A stretch of DNA of 64,000 nucleotides from NCBI GenBank assembly GCA_024711125.1, contig JANJTM010000034.1, forward strand, positions 61,603 to 125,602, written 5' to 3'. Positions within the stretch are counted from its first letter, which is position 1. Every line of letters starts with the position of its first letter. The DNA is from Rhodothermales bacterium. GTDB taxonomy: Bacteria; Bacteroidota; Rhodothermia; Rhodothermales; UBA10348. The position numbers and the translations under genes are program-made. The notes under the pieces were generated by a model. It saw nothing but the letters and a program-made list of their open reading frames with translations. It did no database searches and was not told where the DNA came from. This document shows, in pieces, positions 1-8,237 of this stretch.

Positions 1-2644
1 CGCCAACGTGATGATCACGAGCCGGGGCCGCGCCGTGGTGCTCGATTTCGGCGTCGCCAAGCTCGAAGCGTCGAGCGACCTGACGAAGATGGGTTCGACG
101 GTCGGAACCACGGCCTACATGAGCCCCGAGCAGGCGAGGGGAGACGCGGTCGACGCCCGGAGCGACGTGTGGTCGCTCGGCGTGGTGCTCTACGAGATGG
201 TCGCGGGCCGGCGCCCGTTCACGGGCAGCTATGAACAGGCGATCGTCTACGCGATCATCAACCAGGATCCGGACGACCTCGATTCGGTGGCTTCCCGGCT
301 GCCGGACGGCGCCGGCGACCTGCTGAAGTCGATGCTCGCCAAGGATCCGGACCGGCGCCCGGCCTCCATGGCCGAGGTCGTGACCGCGCTGGCGCCCTTC
401 GCCGGCGCGTCTGCGGCTACCGCCGAGCGCACGTCGTCGGGCCGCACGGCGCCGTCGCGTGCGACCGCTCCGGCGCGCGCGCCCGGCGATGCGGCCGCCC
501 GGCCGTCGTCACGACCCCGATGGCTCATCCCGGTCGGCGGCGCCCTCGTCACGGCCGTCGTCATGGCCGCGATCTGGTTCATGGTCCCGCGGGGCGCCGG
601 CGAGGAGGACGGACTTCCGCCCGACCTCGTGGCCGTCATGCCGTTCGCGGTGAACGGGGACGAGTCGCTCGCCTACCTGCGCGAGGGGCTGGTCAACCTG
701 ATCGGGACGCGGCTCGACGGGGCCGGTCCGCTGACCGTCGTCGATCCGAACGCCGTCATCGGCAGCTCGGAGTCTTTCGGTGCGGAGGCCATCACGCCAG
801 ACGAGGCGCGTGGGGTCGCGGAATCGCTCGGCGCGGGCAGTTTCGTGCTGGGTTCGATCACCACGCTGGCCGGCCAGATCCAGCTGGCAGCCGATTTCTA
901 CGGGCCGGACGACACGGTGCGGGTCCGGGTCACGGTCGACGGGGAGGACCACCTTCCGAAGGGCGTCGACGAGGTCGCGCTCCAGCTCGTGAAGTCGCGC
1001 CTCAAGGCCGGGACGGAAGCGCTGTCCACGGCGGCCGCGGGCAATACGGTGTCGTACGAGGCCCTCAAGGCCTACCTGAAGGGCGAGGAGTATTTCCGCA
1101 CGCTGGACTACGACAAGGCCCACGACGCCTTCAAGGAGGCCATTGCGGCCGATTCCACCTTTGCCCTGGCGTGGTATCGCCTTGCCCGGGCCGTGCGCTG
1201 GGGCGGAGGAGACTACACGACGTCGGCGCTCTTCAGGGCGCGGCGGGAGGCACTCGACCACGCTCTGGCCGGTCGCAGCGAGCTGCCGGAGCGGTTCCAG
1301 ATGCTGATCGAGGCGGCCGATGCCTTCGAGAAGGGGGACGTGAATCGGGCCCGGGAACTGTACCAGCGCCGTCTCGAGCGTGATCCGAACGATGTCGAGG
1401 CGCTGTCGGAATACGCCGACCTGACGTACGCCTACAACCCGCTGGTCGGAAAGTCGTCGCAGGAGGCCGTGCCCGTCTTTGAACGGCTGCTGGCCATCGA
1501 CGCGGACAACGGCACGGCCCTCTGGAACCTGGCCATGCTCGCGGGACAGAGGGACGACCTCGCGGCGTTCGATTCGATCATGGGGCGGTTGCTCGACAAC
1601 CCGCGAGCACAGAACGGCAATTCGGACTTCGCCCGGCAATTCCGGGTGCTCGCGGCTCACGGTGTCGATTCGTTGGACGCGGCCCTGGGTCGCGTGTCGA
1701 ACGTGGAGAACCACGTCACCCTCGCGAATCTCCTGGCGGGCTTTACGCACCGGTACGACGTCGCCCGCGCCATCGGGGAGCGCCTCGCAAAGGGCGACTA
1801 CACCGAGCAGACCCGCCGTAACGGACGCTGGATCCAGTCGGTACTGGCGAGCGTGGAGGGCCGCCCGAAGGCCTCCGACGCCCTGGCAGAGGACGATCCC
1901 GGCCGCGATTTCGGCCGGTTGCTCGTCGACCGGGTCATGCGCGACGCGGTACCGCAGTTCGCGGCCCCCCGGGAGCGGCTCGAGAAGCTCAAGGCGATGA
2001 CCGAGGCCTGGGATACGACCACCCAGCATCTCGACCCGCACAGCGTCATCGAGGGGCACTACGGGGAGATCCGGGCCTACCTGTTGGGCATCCTGGCGGT
2101 GCGGCTCGGCGACGACGCGGGGCTGGCGCGGCAGATCGCCTACCTGAGGTCCCGGTCCGGCGCGACGAGCCCAGGCGAGCCGCCGTACGTCTTCGCGCGC
2201 ACGCTCGAGGGGCTCAAGGACTGGCGGAACGGGCAGCTCGACGCGGCGCTCGCCTCGTTCGACAACGCGCAGATGTACGTCAACGACGTATGCGCCTCGT
2301 GCTCTAACGCCCACTCGCAGACGCTCAACCGCTTCGTACGGGCCGAAATCCTGTTCGAGCAGGGGCGCCACGAGGACGCGCTCGGCTGGTACGGCTCGCT
2401 CTTCGACGGGGACCAGTGGTGGGGCGCGGTGCACCTCGGCATCTCCACGGTGCGTTCGGCCGAGATTGCCGAGGCGGCGGGCAATACGGCCGAGGCCGTG
2501 CGGCTGTACGGGAAGTTCCTCGATCTCTGGAAGAACGCCGAGCCGGAGTTGCAGCCGCTGGTCGAGGATGCGCGGCGGCGCATGGATCAGCTCGTCGCGG
2601 CCGGCTCGAGGGAACCCGGGCGAACGGTGACGCCGGGCGGGTGA
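1..2644 (+). CDS. Ser/Thr protein kinase with TPR C-terminal half (5' partial)
   Basis: Membrane-anchored eukaryotic-type Ser/Thr kinase; the left window edge cuts it inside the catalytic loop. The reading frame is open from base 2 (ANVMITSRG, the end of a KPAN-type loop), so the N-lobe and the true start lie outside. Counting from the GTG at position 8, DFG is at residues 13-15 and the activation segment ends in MSPEQ. A Pro/Ala-rich linker leads to one transmembrane segment near 172-194. Next comes a TolB/FlgO-like domain beginning DLVAVMPFAVNGDE near 207, then TPR-like helices to the end. Known family logic: a cytoplasmic kinase coupled to an extracytoplasmic sensor. The ligand is unknown. 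A kinase of the same plan lies at 45562-47292. Confidence 0.9.
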   Translation, partial: ANVMITSRGRAVVLDFGVAKLEASSDLTKMGSTVGTTAYMSPEQARGDAVDARSDVWSLGVVLYEMVAGRRPFTGSYEQAIVYAIINQDPDDLDSVASRLPDGAGDLLKSMLAKDPDRRPASMAEVVTALAPFAGASAATAERTSSGRTAPSRATAPARAPGDAAARPSSRPRWLIPVGGALVTAVVMAAIWFMVPRGAGEEDGLPPDLVAVMPFAVNGDESLAYLREGLVNLIGTRLDGAGPLTVVDPNAVIGSSESFGAEAITPDEARGVAESLGAGSFVLGSITTLAGQIQLAADFYGPDDTVRVRVTVDGEDHLPKGVDEVALQLVKSRLKAGTEALSTAAAGNTVSYEALKAYLKGEEYFRTLDYDKAHDAFKEAIAADSTFALAWYRLARAVRWGGGDYTTSALFRARREALDHALAGRSELPERFQMLIEAADAFEKGDVNRARELYQRRLERDPNDVEALSEYADLTYAYNPLVGKSSQEAVPVFERLLAIDADNGTALWNLAMLAGQRDDLAAFDSIMGRLLDNPRAQNGNSDFARQFRVLAAHGVDSLDAALGRVSNVENHVTLANLLAGFTHRYDVARAIGERLAKGDYTEQTRRNGRWIQSVLASVEGRPKASDALAEDDPGRDFGRLLVDRVMRDAVPQFAAPRERLEKLKAMTEAWDTTTQHLDPHSVIEGHYGEIRAYLLGILAVRLGDDAGLARQIAYLRSRSGATSPGEPPYVFARTLEGLKDWRNGQLDAALASFDNAQMYVNDVCASCSNAHSQTLNRFVRAEILFEQGRHEDALGWYGSLFDGDQWWGAVHLGISTVRSAEIAEAAGNTAEAVRLYGKFLDLWKNAEPELQPLVEDARRRMDQLVAAGSREPGRTVTPGG

Positions 2645-2782
2645 GCCGCGGCGCTGCAGTATTCCGGTGCCCGGGCCATTATCCGGTCCCGTCTTTCCTC
2701 GTCCGGGGCGCCGATGGCCGGAGTCCACGGTCAGGCCCGGCGGAAGCCGACGGATTCGATCCGGGGCACTCCGCGTCCGGGA

Positions 2783-2802
2783 GGAACGCCGACCGGCGTT
2801 CC
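2783..2802. promoter_or_regulatory. Perfect inverted repeat after the kinase gene
   Basis: Arms ggaacgccg and cggcgttcc (9 bp each) are separated by only 2 nt. The site lies in the 284-bp gap between the kinase stop and the S74 gene, just before a sigma-70-like promoter. It could be a dyad operator or a short terminator stem; there is no T-tract. The rest of the gap shows nothing gene-like. Confidence 0.3.
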
Positions 2803-2809
2803 GACCGCC

Positions 2810-2838
2810 TTGCCGCTTGGTGATGCGAGGAGTATATA
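2810..2838 (+). promoter_or_regulatory. Sigma-70-like promoter upstream of the S74 gene
   Basis: TTGCCG (2810-2815), a 17-nt spacer, then TATATA (2833-2838). This is one of few A/T-rich spots in a very G+C-rich gap. It would give a leader of about 85 nt before the ATG at 2929 and could drive the four-gene run to 6558. Sequence match only. Confidence 0.4.
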
Positions 2839-2928
2839 GCAGCGATTCTTCACCGACGGCCGCCCCCTGTCGTCGAGTGGATGCGGCCCAAAGGACACCG
2901 GGCCGGCCCCTCATCAACCCGGAACCCC

Positions 2929-4608
2929 ATGGACACCCTCACCCAACGAGTCCGGACCTTGGGGGTCTGGACTGCCCTGGCATTTTCCTTCGTCGCGACT
3001 GCCGGCGCCCAGGTGCCCGAAACCCTGAGTTGGCAAGGCGTTCTTCGCGGCGCGGACGGCCACGTCGTGCCGGACGGCTCCCGATCGCTCACCTTCCGCC
3101 TGTACGAGGCGGCCAGCAGTGGCGATGCGATCTGGACCGAGACGCAGACGGTCGACGTTTCGCTCGGCATCGCATCGGTCCTTCTCGGCAGCGTTTCGTC
3201 GCTGGCCACGGTCCCGTTCGACAAGCCGTACTGGCTCGGGGTTGCCATCGACACGGCCCCGGAACTCGAGCCGCGCACACCCCTCTCGTCGTCGCCGTAC
3301 AGCCTCGGAGGGCGTCCGGCCACCGTGACGGCGGGCGAAGTCCTCGGAATCGGCTCCGACTCGCCGGCATCGATAGAGCCGTTCACGACGCCGATGCTGT
3401 CCCTGGTCGGTCGTCCCGGATACGAGGACCTGGTACACGTCCTGGCGACCGAAGGAAATCCGCGCCATCCGTCGTACCAGGCCGCCGTCTCGAACGGCAC
3501 CAAGGTTGACAGGGAGGCCGTAACCCCCGGGCAGCCGCTGTTCAGCCTGCAATCCTGGGCGCACAGCGGTACCGGGTTCGTTCCCGCAGCCTACCTGCAG
3601 TTCGTCGCCGGGCCGACGGTATCCGCCAACGCGGTTACCGGCGCACTCGCAATCGGGACGTCGGGCAGCGACGGGATTCGCCCGCGGTTGTTTCTCGACA
3701 GCGAAGGCCGGCTCGGCATCAATACGGTGTCGCCGGCCCATCGGCTGGATGTGCAGAACGGCACAATGCGGATCCTGAATCACAATGTCGACAATTCACT
3801 CGTCAACCGTCCGATCCTGTACCTGGAATCGGGCGGTCCCGAGGGCGCGTTCGGGGGCGGCCTTGTTTTCGCCAAGAACGGAACGAACCGGCTGGAGCTC
3901 TTTCACATCGATACACCGAACCAGCTGATCGCCTGGGATTCGCAGGGTCGCGGACCGTCCCTGTGGCACACCCCGGCCGGAGGCATCGAAATGCTCGGTC
4001 TGGGCGGATTCCATTACGATACCGACCACTATCTCACGATGCGCACGGCGGGTGGCCATGCGTACCGAACGGGTATCCGCCTGCGCGTCTACAACGAACA
4101 GCACGGCTTCACGATCGAGAATGACGACCGCCCCGGAAGCCTCGGCCTGAACCTGAAGCGGCACGACGCGATCGATGGCGACGCGTCCTTCTTGGGGATC
4201 TCGTCGCTGTTCGTGGAGCGCGCGACCGGAAACGTCGGATTCGGCACGACCACGCCTTCGCATCCGATCCACATGGCGAGCGGAGCGCACGTCACGGCCG
4301 GCGGAGTCTGGACGGACGCCAGTTCCCGGACGCTCAAGGAGAACATCGAGGACCTGTCGCTCGAGGATGCGCTCGACGCGCTCTCCGGCCTCCAGCCCGT
4401 GCTCTTCACCTACCGCGCCCAGGCCGGAGAACAGTACGCCGGCTTCATCGCAGAAGACGTACCCGACCTGGTGGCGCACAACGACCGCAGGAGCCTGAGC
4501 CCGATGGATCTCGTGGCCGTGCTCACGCGCGTCGTGCAGGAACAACAGGCACAGATCGAGCAGCTGCGGAAGCGCCTCGATTCAGTGGACGCGGCGAGGG
4601 CACGATGA
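2929..4608 (+). CDS. Secreted protein with C-terminal S74 intramolecular chaperone domain
   Basis: Predicted 559-residue exported protein. The start at ATG 2929 (MDTLTQRVRT) is preferred over an ATG 48 bp upstream because it places a clean signal peptide (ending ATAGAQ) at the N-terminus. The middle is beta-rich (LGINTVSPAHRLDVQNG-type repeats common in bacterial tail-fibre-like surface proteins). The C-terminal ~100 residues contain SSRTLKENI, AGFIAEDVPDLV and a terminal coiled coil (VVQEQQAQIEQLRKRL). This is the S74 autochaperone signature, with the Ser/Lys pair of self-cleaving members visible. S74 domains trimerise a fibre and are then cleaved off. No phage genes are nearby, so this is probably a host surface fibre. 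The gene overlaps the next by 4 bp (ATGA). Confidence 0.82.
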   Translation: MDTLTQRVRTLGVWTALAFSFVATAGAQVPETLSWQGVLRGADGHVVPDGSRSLTFRLYEAASSGDAIWTETQTVDVSLGIASVLLGSVSSLATVPFDKPYWLGVAIDTAPELEPRTPLSSSPYSLGGRPATVTAGEVLGIGSDSPASIEPFTTPMLSLVGRPGYEDLVHVLATEGNPRHPSYQAAVSNGTKVDREAVTPGQPLFSLQSWAHSGTGFVPAAYLQFVAGPTVSANAVTGALAIGTSGSDGIRPRLFLDSEGRLGINTVSPAHRLDVQNGTMRILNHNVDNSLVNRPILYLESGGPEGAFGGGLVFAKNGTNRLELFHIDTPNQLIAWDSQGRGPSLWHTPAGGIEMLGLGGFHYDTDHYLTMRTAGGHAYRTGIRLRVYNEQHGFTIENDDRPGSLGLNLKRHDAIDGDASFLGISSLFVERATGNVGFGTTTPSHPIHMASGAHVTAGGVWTDASSRTLKENIEDLSLEDALDALSGLQPVLFTYRAQAGEQYAGFIAEDVPDLVAHNDRRSLSPMDLVAVLTRVVQEQQAQIEQLRKRLDSVDAARAR

Positions 4609-5192
4609 TGGGGCGGCACATGCCGCCTCCCGGGAGGCACACACGGTGGTCGAAGGCGGTTCGGCTGACGGCAGCGCTTTCGCTCGCACTGGCGTGGTCT
4701 GCCACGGCGGGCAGGGTCGTGGCGCAGGAATCCACCGGGTGGACGATCGTTTCCGGCGGCGCGATGCGCGCGTCCGGCCAGGGAATCCTGCTGACGGCAA
4801 CCGTCGGGCAACCCGTCGCGGGCGTGTCCGGTCCGCTGCGACACGGATTCTGGCAGGCCGCGCGCGTCGGGACGGCGACGGCCGTCGACGAGCCGACAGC
4901 GACCGGCGTTCCCGTGGCGTATTCGCTGCACGGCGCGTATCCCAACCCGTTCAACCCGGAGACCACGTTTCGGATGGACGTTCCCGGGGACGGACGGGTG
5001 CGCATCCGTATCTTCGATGCGCTCGGTCGGAAGGTGCGCACCCTCCTGGACGAGGCACCCGGTCCCGGAACGCACACCGTGCGTTGGAACGGGTTGCTCG
5101 ACGGAGGTTCTGCGGCCTCTTCCGGACTCTACCTGGCGCGAATGGAAGCCGACGGATTCGTCGGCGTCCGTCGCGTGATACTCGTGAGGTGA
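4605..5192 (+). CDS. Small secreted protein with T9SS-type sorting domain
   Basis: A 195-residue protein: basic N-terminus and signal peptide to about residue 41 (GRVVAQ), a short domain (GWTIVSGGAMRASGQG, then GQPVAGVSGPLRHGFW), then a C-terminal ~85-residue sorting domain with AYPNPFNPETTFRMDVP, IFDALGRKVRTL and a terminal VRRVILVR strand. Such domains direct export through the type IX machinery in Bacteroidota and are trimmed at the cell surface. The gene is translationally coupled to the S74 gene (ATGA) and followed 2 nt later by the DUF1080 gene. The N-terminal part has no function I recognise. Confidence 0.8.
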   Translation: MMGRHMPPPGRHTRWSKAVRLTAALSLALAWSATAGRVVAQESTGWTIVSGGAMRASGQGILLTATVGQPVAGVSGPLRHGFWQAARVGTATAVDEPTATGVPVAYSLHGAYPNPFNPETTFRMDVPGDGRVRIRIFDALGRKVRTLLDEAPGPGTHTVRWNGLLDGGSAASSGLYLARMEADGFVGVRRVILVR

Positions 5193-5194
5193 CG

Positions 5195-5893
5195 ATGACT
5201 GCCTGGCATGGCCGCCTGGGTCCGGTCGTGTTGGTGCTCGCGATGTCCGGTGCGGTCGCCTGCGAGCGCCCGGCCCGTGTCTGCACGCCCCTCTTCGACG
5301 GCACCTCGCTCGCGGGTTGGACCGCTATCGGCGACGCGTCCTACGCGGTCGAGGACTCGGCGATCGTCGGGCGCGCGGTTTACGGGGTGCCCAACAGCTT
5401 CCTGCGTACCGACGCCGAGTACACCGATTTCGACCTGTCGCTCGAGTTCGCCGTCGATTCCGGCTTCAACTCGGGCATACAGTTCCGCAGCGCGGTCGCG
5501 TCGGATACCCTGCGGTTCGACCACCAGGCGGGCAACGGCGACCGCTTCGTCAGCGTCGCGGCGCCCGGCCGGGTCTACGGCTACCAGTCGGAAATCGACC
5601 CCACGCCGCGCGCCTGGACCGCCGAGATCTACGAGGAAGGCGCCCGGGGCTGGCTCGAGACGTTCGTGAAACGGCCGGCGAAGGCCGCAATCACGCCCGG
5701 CGTTTGGCACGCCGTGCGCATCCGCGCGGTCGGCGACAGCCTGCGCACGTGGCTCGACGGGCGTCCCGTGGCTTCACTCGTCGATTCGGCGCGCGCGAGC
5801 GGATTCATCGCGCTCCAGGTGCACTCGGTCGCGACCCCGGAGGACGCGGGCAAGACGGTGCGCTTCCGCAATCTCAGCCTGTGCAAGCCGTGA
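5195..5893 (+). CDS. DUF1080 (3-keto-disaccharide hydrolase-like) lipoprotein
   Basis: A 232-residue protein starting at ATG 5195. The N-terminal hydrophobic segment ends VLAMSGAVAC, so it is probably a lipoprotein. The rest is a single DUF1080 concanavalin-like beta-sandwich: LFDGTSLAGWT, SFLRTDAEYTDFDLSLEF, NSGIQFRS, YGYQSEIDPTPR and a late VRFRNLSLCK strand. Members bind or cleave glycosides, including 3-keto-glycosides; the substrate here is unknown. The gene sits 2 nt after the previous stop, and its own stop overlaps the likely GTG start of the dipeptidase, so these genes are co-transcribed. Confidence 0.85.
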   Translation: MTAWHGRLGPVVLVLAMSGAVACERPARVCTPLFDGTSLAGWTAIGDASYAVEDSAIVGRAVYGVPNSFLRTDAEYTDFDLSLEFAVDSGFNSGIQFRSAVASDTLRFDHQAGNGDRFVSVAAPGRVYGYQSEIDPTPRAWTAEIYEEGARGWLETFVKRPAKAAITPGVWHAVRIRAVGDSLRTWLDGRPVASLVDSARASGFIALQVHSVATPEDAGKTVRFRNLSLCKP

Positions 5894-6558
5894 CGGGGTG
5901 CCGGTTCGTGACCGCCGCGCTGCTCGGCGCGCTGTCCCTGCCCGCCGAATCCATGGCCCAGTCGCCGCTCGTGCGCCTGCGTGAGGTCGACGCGACGATC
6001 CTGCAGGACATCCGCTACTTCTCGTCGGACAACTTCATGGGCCGTCCCGTGCGGGGTTACGGCGCGCCGGAGTGCCTGCTGACGCGCGAAGCGGCCGAGG
6101 CGCTCTCGCGGGCCCAGGCCGACGCCGTGCGGCAGGGACTGAGCCTGCTGGTCTACGACGGTTACCGGCCCCAGCGGGCGGTCGACCATTTCGTGCAGTG
6201 GGGCGTGGTCCTGCGCGATACGCTGCGCAAGGCCGAGTACTACCCCGACGTGCCCAAGGCCGAGCTGTTCGAGCGCGGATACATTGCCTCCCGCTCCGGG
6301 CACAGCCGCGGTTCGACCGTCGACCTGACGCTCGCGCGCAGCGGCGTTCCGCTCGACATGGGGACCCCGTTCGACTTCTTCGACGAGCGCTCGCACACGG
6401 AGAACCCGGCGGTCGGCGAAGTCGCCCTCGCGAACCGCCGGTTGCTCAAGGGCATCATGGAGCGCGCCGGGTTCCGCAACTACGCGAGCGAGTGGTGGCA
6501 CTACACGCTCGTCGGGGAGCCGTACCCGGACACGTACTTCGACGTGCCGATCGAGTGA
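5890..6558 (+). CDS. D-alanyl-D-alanine dipeptidase, VanX/DdpX type (M15D)
   Basis: Zinc dipeptidase that hydrolyses D-Ala-D-Ala, used in peptidoglycan turnover or in glycopeptide resistance. Key motifs are SGHSRGSTVDLTL (zinc His and Asp), VYDGYRP (conserved Arg region) and SEWWHYTL (catalytic Glu and third zinc ligand). The GTG start at 5890 overlaps the upstream TGA by 4 bp; GTG 5881 is an alternative. The N-terminus (VTAALLGALSLPAESMAQ) is a signal peptide, so the enzyme is probably periplasmic. No vanH or vanA homologue is next to it, which argues for wall recycling rather than a resistance cassette. The last codons lie within an 18-bp perfect palindrome. Confidence 0.9.
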   Translation: MTGCRFVTAALLGALSLPAESMAQSPLVRLREVDATILQDIRYFSSDNFMGRPVRGYGAPECLLTREAAEALSRAQADAVRQGLSLLVYDGYRPQRAVDHFVQWGVVLRDTLRKAEYYPDVPKAELFERGYIASRSGHSRGSTVDLTLARSGVPLDMGTPFDFFDERSHTENPAVGEVALANRRLLKGIMERAGFRNYASEWWHYTLVGEPYPDTYFDVPIE

Positions 6559-6578
6559 CCCGATCGGCACGTCGAAGT
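6536..6578. terminator. Bidirectional hairpin between convergent genes
   Basis: Perfect 18-bp inverted repeat: arms 6536-6553 and 6561-6578 with a 7-nt loop containing the dipeptidase stop codon. It lies 6 bp from the stop of the convergent gene at 6585. There is no long T-tract on either side, so it may act as a bidirectional transcript end or a 3'-stabilising stem. Confidence 0.6.
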
Positions 6579-6584
6579 CCGCGT

Positions 6585-8009
6585 TCACTTCAGCAGCGTA
6601 ACGGTGCGCGTGGCAGCCGCCGATCCGGATTGCGCCCGCACCACGTAGATCCCTGACGGGAGGTCCGACGCGTCGAACCGCAGGGAGTGCGTACCGGCGG
6701 CGAACGATCCGTCGGCGAGCGTGCGCACGCGGCGGCCCAACGCGTCGTGCACCGTCACCACGGCGTGTCCGGGCGTGGCCAGCTCGAGCGCCAGGCTCGT
6801 CGACGGGTTGAACGGGTTCGGCCATGCGGGCGCGAGCGCGACGGCCCCGGGAAGCTCGGCCGGGGGCTCGTTCGACACCTGCAGCGGCGTCCACGCCATC
6901 AGGTACCGGGTCGTGGTTTCCGGGCCGTTGCCCCCGTCGAGCTCGACGATCGCGCGCGTCACGCGGCCGGTCTCATTGTACGTGTAGGACTCGATCGAGG
7001 TGATTCCGAACCCGCCGGCGCCTACGAGCAGCGACGAACGCTCGATGCGGCCGGTTCCGTCGTAGGTGAGTTCGTGCCGCATGGTCTCGACCCAGCCCGC
7101 CGGTTCGATCCACTCGGAGTAGACCACGACGGCAGGCCCGCCGGTCGCCCAGTCGACCAGGGTGGTCTCGCGGCGCCCCGTCGGCACCCAGTCCGCGCCC
7201 TGCCATGCCTGGGTTTCGAAGTCCGGCAGGACGAGCAGGCCGAGGGCCAGGTCCTCGTAGTCTCCGTATTCGGCGAGCAGCGTCTCCATGCGGCCGTACA
7301 GGGTCGCGACGTCCGGCGCGTCGAAGACCTGGCGCTCACGGGCTTCCCAGCCGGCGCCCGGCGCGGCCTGTTCCCAGGTGGTCTGCACGACCGAGGTGCC
7401 GTTCTCCTCGAGCTCGGTCTTCGTGCGCTCGTGCCATGCGCCGTCGATCCACGTCGACTCCACGGTGCCCGTCACGAGGAACCCGGCAGAAGGGTGCAGC
7501 ACCACGCTCTGGCTCGTGCGGTCCGCATTCTCCCAGGCCGACCCGTTCCAGGCCTGGCGCACGATGAGGGTAGGCGCCGACGCCCCGGTCGGGAAGTCGT
7601 ACGTGAGCTCGTATTCGTACCGTTCGAGCGGCATGAAGGTGCTCGTTCCGTCGTTCCACTCTTCGACCGATTCGACGAGGCCGTCCAGCCGGAACGTGGT
7701 TCGGCTCATCGGAATCCACGACAATCCGCCCCAGTAGTGGTCGGTTCTCGCCACGAGACGACCCTGCGAGTAGGTGTTGGTCGTCTGCGAGGAGGGCATC
7801 CACCCGGCTTCGGTCCAATCCTGGCGGAGCACTCCCTCGAGTCCGTACACGGTGGAGCCGGTGCCCGCCTGGGCGACGAGCGAGCGGACGGGCGAAAGCG
7901 CGGAAATCGCGTCCTCGGGCGTTGCCATCCGCGGCTGGGCCGCGGCGACCTGCACGAGGAACAGGAGCGGAAGGGCCCGGAGGGCACGTGACGGTAGCGG
8001 AGTTCTCAT
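6585..8009 (-). CDS. Secreted protein with T9SS-type sorting domain
   Basis: A 474-residue exported protein starting MRTPLPSRALR; signal peptide about residues 1-24 (VQVAAAQ). The central 330 residues are Trp/Tyr-rich tandem beta units (TDHYWGGLSW, DRTSQSVVLH, YTYNETGRVTRAIVEL) that resemble RHS/YD-like or repeated beta-hairpin scaffolds. The C-terminal ~80 residues are a sorting domain (PAWPNPFNPSTSLALEL, VHDALGRRVRTL, LPSGIYVVRAQ, VTLLK). The function of the body is unrecognised. The gene converges on the dipeptidase gene, and its start lies about 230 bp from the divergent Tat-exported enzyme. Confidence 0.8.
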   Translation of the reverse strand: MRTPLPSRALRALPLLFLVQVAAAQPRMATPEDAISALSPVRSLVAQAGTGSTVYGLEGVLRQDWTEAGWMPSSQTTNTYSQGRLVARTDHYWGGLSWIPMSRTTFRLDGLVESVEEWNDGTSTFMPLERYEYELTYDFPTGASAPTLIVRQAWNGSAWENADRTSQSVVLHPSAGFLVTGTVESTWIDGAWHERTKTELEENGTSVVQTTWEQAAPGAGWEARERQVFDAPDVATLYGRMETLLAEYGDYEDLALGLLVLPDFETQAWQGADWVPTGRRETTLVDWATGGPAVVVYSEWIEPAGWVETMRHELTYDGTGRIERSSLLVGAGGFGITSIESYTYNETGRVTRAIVELDGGNGPETTTRYLMAWTPLQVSNEPPAELPGAVALAPAWPNPFNPSTSLALELATPGHAVVTVHDALGRRVRTLADGSFAAGTHSLRFDASDLPSGIYVVRAQSGSAAATRTVTLLK

Positions 8010-8237
8010 GGTCGTGAAGGGTTCGAGGGTGTCTTCCGGGAGAGCCGGCGGGGTAAGCCGGGCGAGGCCCCGGGTCCCGGGTGCCACGGCCCCCAGGACG
8101 CATGGGAGGTACGGGAGGTCGCCGGGACAGGTTGCGGAGGTCCCCTGTGCCCCTGAATTTCCTCCTCGTGCAGTATCATGACCGTCCGGCCGCCCTCGGC
8201 CTCGGCGTGCCGTCCTCCCGAACGAACCCCCAGTCGC

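Noticed and set aside
2929..4608. Prophage remnant suggested by the S74 domain
   Set aside because: No integrase, capsid, tail or lysis gene is present; signal peptide and neighbours are bacterial surface type.
5890..6558. Glycopeptide-resistance cassette
   Set aside because: A VanX-like gene alone; no vanH, vanA or vanRS genes within the window around it.
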